In this document: piece after piece, positions 13,189-16,642 of the stretch
Position numbering within the stretch: the first letter of the stretch is position 1
Layout of the letters: every line of letters starts with the position of its first letter
NCBI GenBank assembly: GCA_002304945.1
Contig: DBPQ01000027.1
Span: forward strand, 1-16,642
From: Actinomycetales bacterium UBA1416
Lineage (GTDB): Bacteria; Actinomycetota; Actinomycetes; Actinomycetales; Actinomycetaceae
Reading direction: 5' to 3'
DNA: 16,642 nt
Position numbers and translations under genes: made by a program
Notes under the pieces: generated by a model
The model's database searches: none
What the model saw: the letters and a program-made list of their open reading frames with translations, nothing else
Told to the model about the DNA's origin: nothing

Positions 13189-14093
13189 CCATCGACTGGC
13201 GCGTGTGGCGCGCACCGCGCCTCGACGCGCGGCCCTTCTGGCGGAGGGATGACCCGCTCGGCCACATGATCCCCACCGTGGTGCGCACCCGGTCCGGACA
13301 CTGGCTGCGGGTGCACTACCTCCCGGGCCCGCACGGCCTGCCCACGCCGTTCGGCCACAACTCGGCCGACCCGGACTTCGTGCTCGTGCACGGGATCGGG
13401 GTCTCCTCCCGCTACTTCGTGCCCCTCGCCGAGGAGCTGTCCCGCACCGGCGACGTCTACCTCATCGACCTGCCGGGCTTCGCCCGCCTCCCCCGCCCGC
13501 GCACCCCCCTCACCATCGCCGGGTTCGCCGCCGCACTCGACGCGATCGTCGGGCAGCTCGCCCTCGATCAACCGGTCCTGGTGGGCCACTCCATGGGGGC
13601 CCAGGTGGTCACCGAGCTCCTCGCCGGGGGCGAGAACATCGGCCACTTCGTGGACGAGGCCGGGGCCGTGCTCATCGGCCCCCCGGTCAACCACCGGGAG
13701 CGCCGCCTGCTGCCGCTCGTGTGGCGGTTCCTCCAGTCCTCGCGCCACGAGCCCTCGGCGATCCGCCGCATCGCGGTGGCCGCCTACCTCTCCACCGGGC
13801 CGGAATGGTTCTTCTCGGTGCTGCCCCACATGATGAACTACCCGATCGAGGAGCGGATCCGCCAGGTCCCGTGCCCCGTCACCATCCTGCGGGGCGAGTA
13901 CGACGCCGTCGCGCCGCAGCCGTGGATCGACCTCCTGGCGGCCAACGCCGGCACGTCCTCGGCCGATCCGCGGGCCGGGGGCTGGAGCTGGGCGGCCACG
14001 GTCCGCGGGGCCGCACACTCCGTCATCTACGACCACGACGACGAGGTGTACCGTGCCGTCCTGCACCTCGCGCAACACCATGCGCCCGGCTGA
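13185..14093 (+). CDS. Alpha/beta hydrolase
   Basis: This is an alpha/beta-fold hydrolase of 302 residues with no signal peptide, so probably cytosolic. The oxyanion-hole strand is VLVHGIGVSS (67-75). The nucleophile elbow is GHSMG with S136, the acid is likely D240 in GEYDAVAP, and the base is H278 in GAAHSVIYD. The catalytic triad is therefore complete. Lengths and spacing fit the esterase/peroxidase/haloalkane branch of the fold, but the substrate cannot be told. The ATG at 13185 overlaps the deaminase stop as ATGA, with GAGGAGGACGC just upstream as ribosome site. Co-translation with the deaminase is likely. The next gene starts inside its end. Confidence 0.9.
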   Translation: MTIDWRVWRAPRLDARPFWRRDDPLGHMIPTVVRTRSGHWLRVHYLPGPHGLPTPFGHNSADPDFVLVHGIGVSSRYFVPLAEELSRTGDVYLIDLPGFARLPRPRTPLTIAGFAAALDAIVGQLALDQPVLVGHSMGAQVVTELLAGGENIGHFVDEAGAVLIGPPVNHRERRLLPLVWRFLQSSRHEPSAIRRIAVAAYLSTGPEWFFSVLPHMMNYPIEERIRQVPCPVTILRGEYDAVAPQPWIDLLAANAGTSSADPRAGGWSWAATVRGAAHSVIYDHDDEVYRAVLHLAQHHAPG

Positions 14094-14817
14094 GTGGGTG
14101 CGGGCGGGCCTCCGGAACCTGCGGCACGCCCGCGCGTGGGCTGCCGACTACTGGTACTGCGGGCGCCAGCTGGCCAGGGGCGCCGTCTCGGTGGTGCTGC
14201 GGGAGGACCCGCGCTCGTGGCAGGAGGTGGAGGGTGTCACCCGCCTGCCGGTGGTGGTACTACCCGGCATCTACGAGACCTGGCGGATGATGCGGCCCGT
14301 CGCCGACGCGCTGCGCGCCGCGGGCCACCCCGTGCACGTGGTCCCGGAGGTGGGCCTCAACCTGGCTCCCATCCGCACCGTGGCGGAGGCGGTGGCACGG
14401 CACGTGGGGGACGAGTCCCTGGAGCGTTTCGCGATCGTGGCACACTCGAAGGGCGGTCTTGTGGGCAAGGCGGTGCTGCTGCACCCCGCCGTGGGCGACC
14501 GGGTGACGGTGCTCGTGACGGTCGCGACCCCGTTCGCCGGCTCCTCCTGGGCGCTCTGGGCACCACCCGGCTCGGGGGTCCGCTCACTCACCCCGTGGGC
14601 CCGCGGGGTGCGCGCCCTGTCCCGCGAGGCGCGGGCGAACGCCCGGATCGTGTCACTGGTCCCGCGGTGGGACCCGCACGTACCGGACGACGCGCACGTC
14701 ACGGGCGGCACCAACATCCGCCTGCCCGAGACGGGTCACTTCGCGCCGCTGGGTTCCCCCCGGGTGCACCGGGTGGTGGTGGCCCACCTCGCCGGTCAGG
14801 GGCGCGGGGCGGCGTAG
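14080..14817 (+). CDS. Lipase-like alpha/beta hydrolase (PGAP1/triacylglycerol lipase type)
   Basis: This is a second, unrelated alpha/beta hydrolase, 245 residues from the ATG at 14080. VVVLPGIYETWRMM (58-71) is the oxyanion-hole region, and AHSKGG (121-126) holds the nucleophile S123. D198 in VPRWDPHVPDD and H220 in ETGHFAPLG are likely triad partners. The elbow begins with Ala instead of the common Gly. VATPFAGSSWA after the elbow is typical of lipases of this branch. No signal peptide is seen, so any lipid substrate would be met from inside the cell. The gene overlaps the preceding one by 14 bases. A GTG at 14053 has a better ribosome site (GAGGTG) and would extend the overlap to 41 bases; MRP-EW near the start of relatives favours 14080. 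Its last 22 bases overlap the end of the opposite gene. Confidence 0.85.
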   Translation: MRPAEWVRAGLRNLRHARAWAADYWYCGRQLARGAVSVVLREDPRSWQEVEGVTRLPVVVLPGIYETWRMMRPVADALRAAGHPVHVVPEVGLNLAPIRTVAEAVARHVGDESLERFAIVAHSKGGLVGKAVLLHPAVGDRVTVLVTVATPFAGSSWALWAPPGSGVRSLTPWARGVRALSREARANARIVSLVPRWDPHVPDDAHVTGGTNIRLPETGHFAPLGSPRVHRVVVAHLAGQGRGAA

Positions 14818-15263
14818 GGCTGGTGCCCCCCACCGAGCCGCTCGCCCTCCGACATCACGGCGTGCACGGAGGTGTACCCCGCCGGCACGGCGCCCACCGG
14901 CACGATCTCCTTCCCGAACGGGAAGAGGCTGATCGGGATCATCTTGATGTTGGCGATCGCGAGAGGGATGCCGATGATCGTGACGGCCTGCGCCGCGGCC
15001 GTGGTGAGGTGGCCGGCCACGATGGGGATGCCCGCGATGAGGAGCCAGATGACGTTCGCCACCACCGAGCCGGCACCCGCTCCCGGCTTCGCGACCACGG
15101 TCCGCCCGAACGGCCAGAGCGCGTAGTTGGCCATGCGGAAGGAGGCCACGCCGAACGGGATCGTGATGATGAGCAGGAAAGCGATCACGCCGAGGGCGGC
15201 GTAGCCGAGCGCCAGCCAGAAGCCTGCGAAGACGAGCCAGATGATGTTCAGGAGAAGGCGCAC
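14796..15263 (-). CDS. YccF domain-containing inner membrane protein
   Basis: This is a small integral membrane protein of 155 residues with two related halves, each a YccF domain. The first (about 4-57) has LLNIIWLVFAGFWLALGY, ITIPFGVASFRMANYALWPFG and RTVV. The second (about 66-121) has VVANVIWLLIAGIPIV, IIGIPLAIANIKM, LFPFG and KEIV. Each half has hydrophobic stretches and a short PFG motif. The function of the family is not known. I chose the GTG at 15263 since AAAGGGG lies upstream, the domain starts at once, and the length fits the roughly 150-residue family; the frame stays open far upstream but without family similarity. The 3' end overlaps the lipase-like gene by 22 bases in convergent orientation. 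The gene is divergent from the membrane-protein/GntR operon. Confidence 0.9.
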   Translation of the reverse strand: MRLLLNIIWLVFAGFWLALGYAALGVIAFLLIITIPFGVASFRMANYALWPFGRTVVAKPGAGAGSVVANVIWLLIAGIPIVAGHLTTAAAQAVTIIGIPLAIANIKMIPISLFPFGKEIVPVGAVPAGYTSVHAVMSEGERLGGGHQPYAAPRP

Positions 15264-15357
15264 GAGGGTCCCCTTTCGGGAGAGAGGGCTGCCACAGGTT
15301 CCAACGCCTGCGAGCGGGATCCTGTTCCCGGGCGCCGCCACCCCGTGATTGACCGCC

Positions 15358-15386
15358 TTGACACACTGCCGCTCCCGTTCGAAGAT
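15358..15386 (+). promoter_or_regulatory. Candidate promoter of the membrane protein-GntR operon
   Basis: A perfect TTGACA (15358-15363) is followed after 17 bases by GAAGAT (15381-15386), a weak -10. Transcription would begin near 15393, at the left edge of the inverted repeat, so a bound repressor would block initiation or early elongation. Confidence 0.45.
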
Positions 15387-15391
15387 TGTGC

Positions 15392-15414
15392 CGATACATT
15401 GATTCAATCGATCG
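15392..15414. promoter_or_regulatory. 23-base inverted repeat, probable GntR operator
   Basis: The perfect core ATTGATTCAAT (15398-15408) is flanked by CGAT and ATCG at matching distance, so 9 of 11 base pairs of the 23-base site are symmetric about 15403. It is unusually AT-rich for the window. It lies between the promoter and the ribosome site GGAGGT (15414-15419) of an operon whose second gene encodes a GntR repressor, which is the natural ligand. Confidence 0.7.
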
Positions 15415-15426
15415 GAGGTGTCCGCC

Positions 15427-16296
15427 GTGGGTCTCACGCGGATGGTGCTCGTCGTCCTCATGCTCGGGCTCCTGGCGTTCCTGGTGACCCTGACCTTCCG
15501 GTCCCGCCGGGTGGTGCCCGCGGACCTCGCGATGGAGCGCGCGCTGCGGCGCACCAACACGACGACGGCGATCGCCGCCCTCGGAGGGCTCGGCTTCGCT
15601 GCCTGGGGCTGGTCCAGCTTCCCCACCGTGTACGTCAGCGCCACCGAGGTGCCGGGGCTCCTCGCTGCGCTGGGCCCGGCACTCGCCGGACTCGTGTTCC
15701 TCGCGGTCACCGCAGCCGGCGAGTCGACGTGGCCCCGGCCCGCCGGCTCCTACCGTGCCGCGCACCTCGAGCGCCGGCCGCTGTTCTCCCGGCCCCAGTC
15801 GTGGGCCGCGCGGGCGCTGTGGACCTGGACCGCGCTCCTCGCCGCGCTCCTCGTACTCTTCGGGGCGATCGCCGAGCCCGACGGGCGGAGCATCGCCCAC
15901 GGCCCGGGCGTCGGCGAGTGCCTCGCCGACGGCGTACCGGTCCCCTGCGGTGGGGGCGCGTCCGGACCCTTCCCCGGTTGGCCCTACGGGCTCCCGATGC
16001 TGCTCGGCGCCGCCCTCGTCGTGGCCGCCACCCTCGGGGTCCTCCACGTCGTCGCCCGCCGCCCCGCCGTACGGGGCACCTCCGCCGAGGACGACGCGCT
16101 GCTGCGCACGATCTCGGCGACACGGGTGGTGCGCGGCGCCCAGCTCTCGCAGGGGACGGCGCTGGCGGGGGTGACGTTCTTCGCGGGCGCCACGTCGGCC
16201 AACGCCGGGTGGTGGTGGGCGTGGCCCCTGCTCATCCTCGCCGTCGTGGTGCTCGGGACCGCGCTCGGCGTCGCGTTGCGGCGGGTGGCCCCGTGA
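15427..16296 (+). CDS. Seven-helix membrane protein of unknown function, paired with a GntR regulator
   Basis: I do not recognise the family. The 289-residue product has hydrophobic segments at about 5-23, 46-64, 78-98, 131-149, 188-209, 243-258 and 264-284. Arg-rich loops after segments 1, 3, 5 and 7 place the C-terminus inside and the N-terminus outside. The loop between segments 4 and 5 would be outside and holds two cysteines (C165 and C174, in GECLADG and VPVPCGG) that could form a disulphide. No ATP-binding or catalytic motif is visible. The GTG at 15427 is set by GGAGGT eight bases upstream. It overlaps the repressor gene by four bases (GTGA), so the two are co-translated. It could be a permease, a stress-response membrane protein or a part of a transporter, but nothing in the sequence decides this. 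Confidence 0.85.
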   Translation: MGLTRMVLVVLMLGLLAFLVTLTFRSRRVVPADLAMERALRRTNTTTAIAALGGLGFAAWGWSSFPTVYVSATEVPGLLAALGPALAGLVFLAVTAAGESTWPRPAGSYRAAHLERRPLFSRPQSWAARALWTWTALLAALLVLFGAIAEPDGRSIAHGPGVGECLADGVPVPCGGGASGPFPGWPYGLPMLLGAALVVAATLGVLHVVARRPAVRGTSAEDDALLRTISATRVVRGAQLSQGTALAGVTFFAGATSANAGWWWAWPLLILAVVVLGTALGVALRRVAP

Positions 16297-16642
16297 GCGC
16301 CGCGATCACCGTCGACATCACCTCCGGTGTGCCGCCCTACGAGCAGATCCGCACCCAGATCGCCTCGCTCATCGCGACGGGTGCCCTGCCCGCGGGAACG
16401 CGGCTGCCCACGGTGCGTGACCTGGCCACCGACCTGGGGGTCGCCGTCGGGACGGTGGCACGCGCGTACCGGGAGCTCGAGGCCGCCGGACTGGTGACGT
16501 CCCGGCGCCGCACCGGCACCGTGGTCGCCGCCGGGGGGACGGTCGGCGACGCACCGGTGCAGGCCGCCGTCGCCGCCCTCGTGGCCGCGGCACGGCGCAG
16601 CGGCCTCGCCGACGACGACGTGCTCGCCCTCGTCCGCGGGGC
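16293..16642 (+). CDS. GntR-family transcriptional regulator, YtrA-like (partial at right edge)
   Basis: The 116 visible codons begin at a GTG that overlaps the preceding stop. The winged helix-turn-helix occupies about 13-80: PPYEQIRTQIASLIATGALP, RLPTVRDLATDLGVAVGTVA and YRELEAAGLVTSRRRTGTVV. After it comes a short helical tail (about 86-116) with no sign of a large ligand-binding domain. This is the build of the YtrA subfamily, which are usually 115-130 residues and control the membrane-protein or ABC-transporter genes beside them. The gene runs off the window but is probably nearly complete. The 23-base inverted repeat at 15392-15414 is its likely binding site, giving autoregulation of the operon. 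Confidence 0.92.
   Translation, partial: MSAAITVDITSGVPPYEQIRTQIASLIATGALPAGTRLPTVRDLATDLGVAVGTVARAYRELEAAGLVTSRRRTGTVVAAGGTVGDAPVQAAVAALVAAARRSGLADDDVLALVRG

Noticed and set aside
15264..15710. N-terminal extension of the YccF frame
   Set aside because: The extension crosses the divergent promoter region and lies opposite the membrane-protein gene. The YccF similarity and a ribosome site begin at the GTG at 15263.
14653..16047. A 464-codon minus-strand frame over the yccF and membrane-protein genes
   Set aside because: It is out of frame with YccF and antisense to the membrane protein, and its composition is typical of a shadow frame.
1..16642. CRISPR arrays, insertion sequences, integrases or attachment sites
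   Set aside because: No spaced direct repeats, transposase or recombinase motifs, or terminal inverted repeats were seen anywhere in the window.

Overview
The window is high-GC DNA with GTG and TTG starts, leaderless-type starts and very GC-rich hairpins that lack U-tracts. Together with the protein sequences (actinobacterial RpoB, NusG with a long acidic N-terminus, SecE with a short soluble arm) this points to an actinobacterium, probably of the Micrococcales. The exact family cannot be fixed from the sequence alone. There is no sign of mobile elements, phage genes, CRISPR arrays or integrases.

Region 1 (1-6363, minus strand) is the conserved transcription/translation block, read right to left: tRNA-Trp, secE, nusG, rplK, rplA, then rplJ, rplL, then rpoB, which runs off the left edge. 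Three promoter-like sites of the same build (TTGGA-type -35, 18-base spacer, TAG-type -10) sit before tRNA-Trp/secE, rplJ and rpoB. Strong hairpins lie after rplA, in the rplJ leader (an L10-type leader ending in a terminator-like stem) and between rplL and rpoB. A 17-base tandem triplication begins inside the end of rplA.

Region 2 (6419-7669, plus strand) is one PLP-dependent aminotransferase gene, close to aspartate aminotransferase, closed by a 16-bp hairpin.

Region 3 (7671-10909, plus strand) looks like one signalling module. It holds a small membrane-anchored or secreted protein whose last 24 residues include 20 aspartates, a histidine kinase coupled to it by a one-base stop/start overlap, an OmpR-type response regulator, and an AMIN-like lipoprotein. 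The hexamer TCTCAT occurs twice at 11-base spacing before the module and once at the -35 of the lipoprotein gene, which fits control by the response regulator. This is the best candidate for an undescribed system: an acidic surface protein, its sensor kinase and an envelope lipoprotein.

Region 4 (10892-14817) has an APH-like kinase on the minus strand. Divergent from it is a tightly overlapping plus-strand operon of a COG1816-type nucleoside deaminase and two different alpha/beta hydrolases.

Region 5 (14796-16642) has a YccF membrane protein on the minus strand. Divergent from it is a plus-strand operon of a 7-helix membrane protein of unknown function and a YtrA-like GntR repressor that runs off the right edge. 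A 23-base inverted repeat between promoter and start codon is the likely operator of that repressor.
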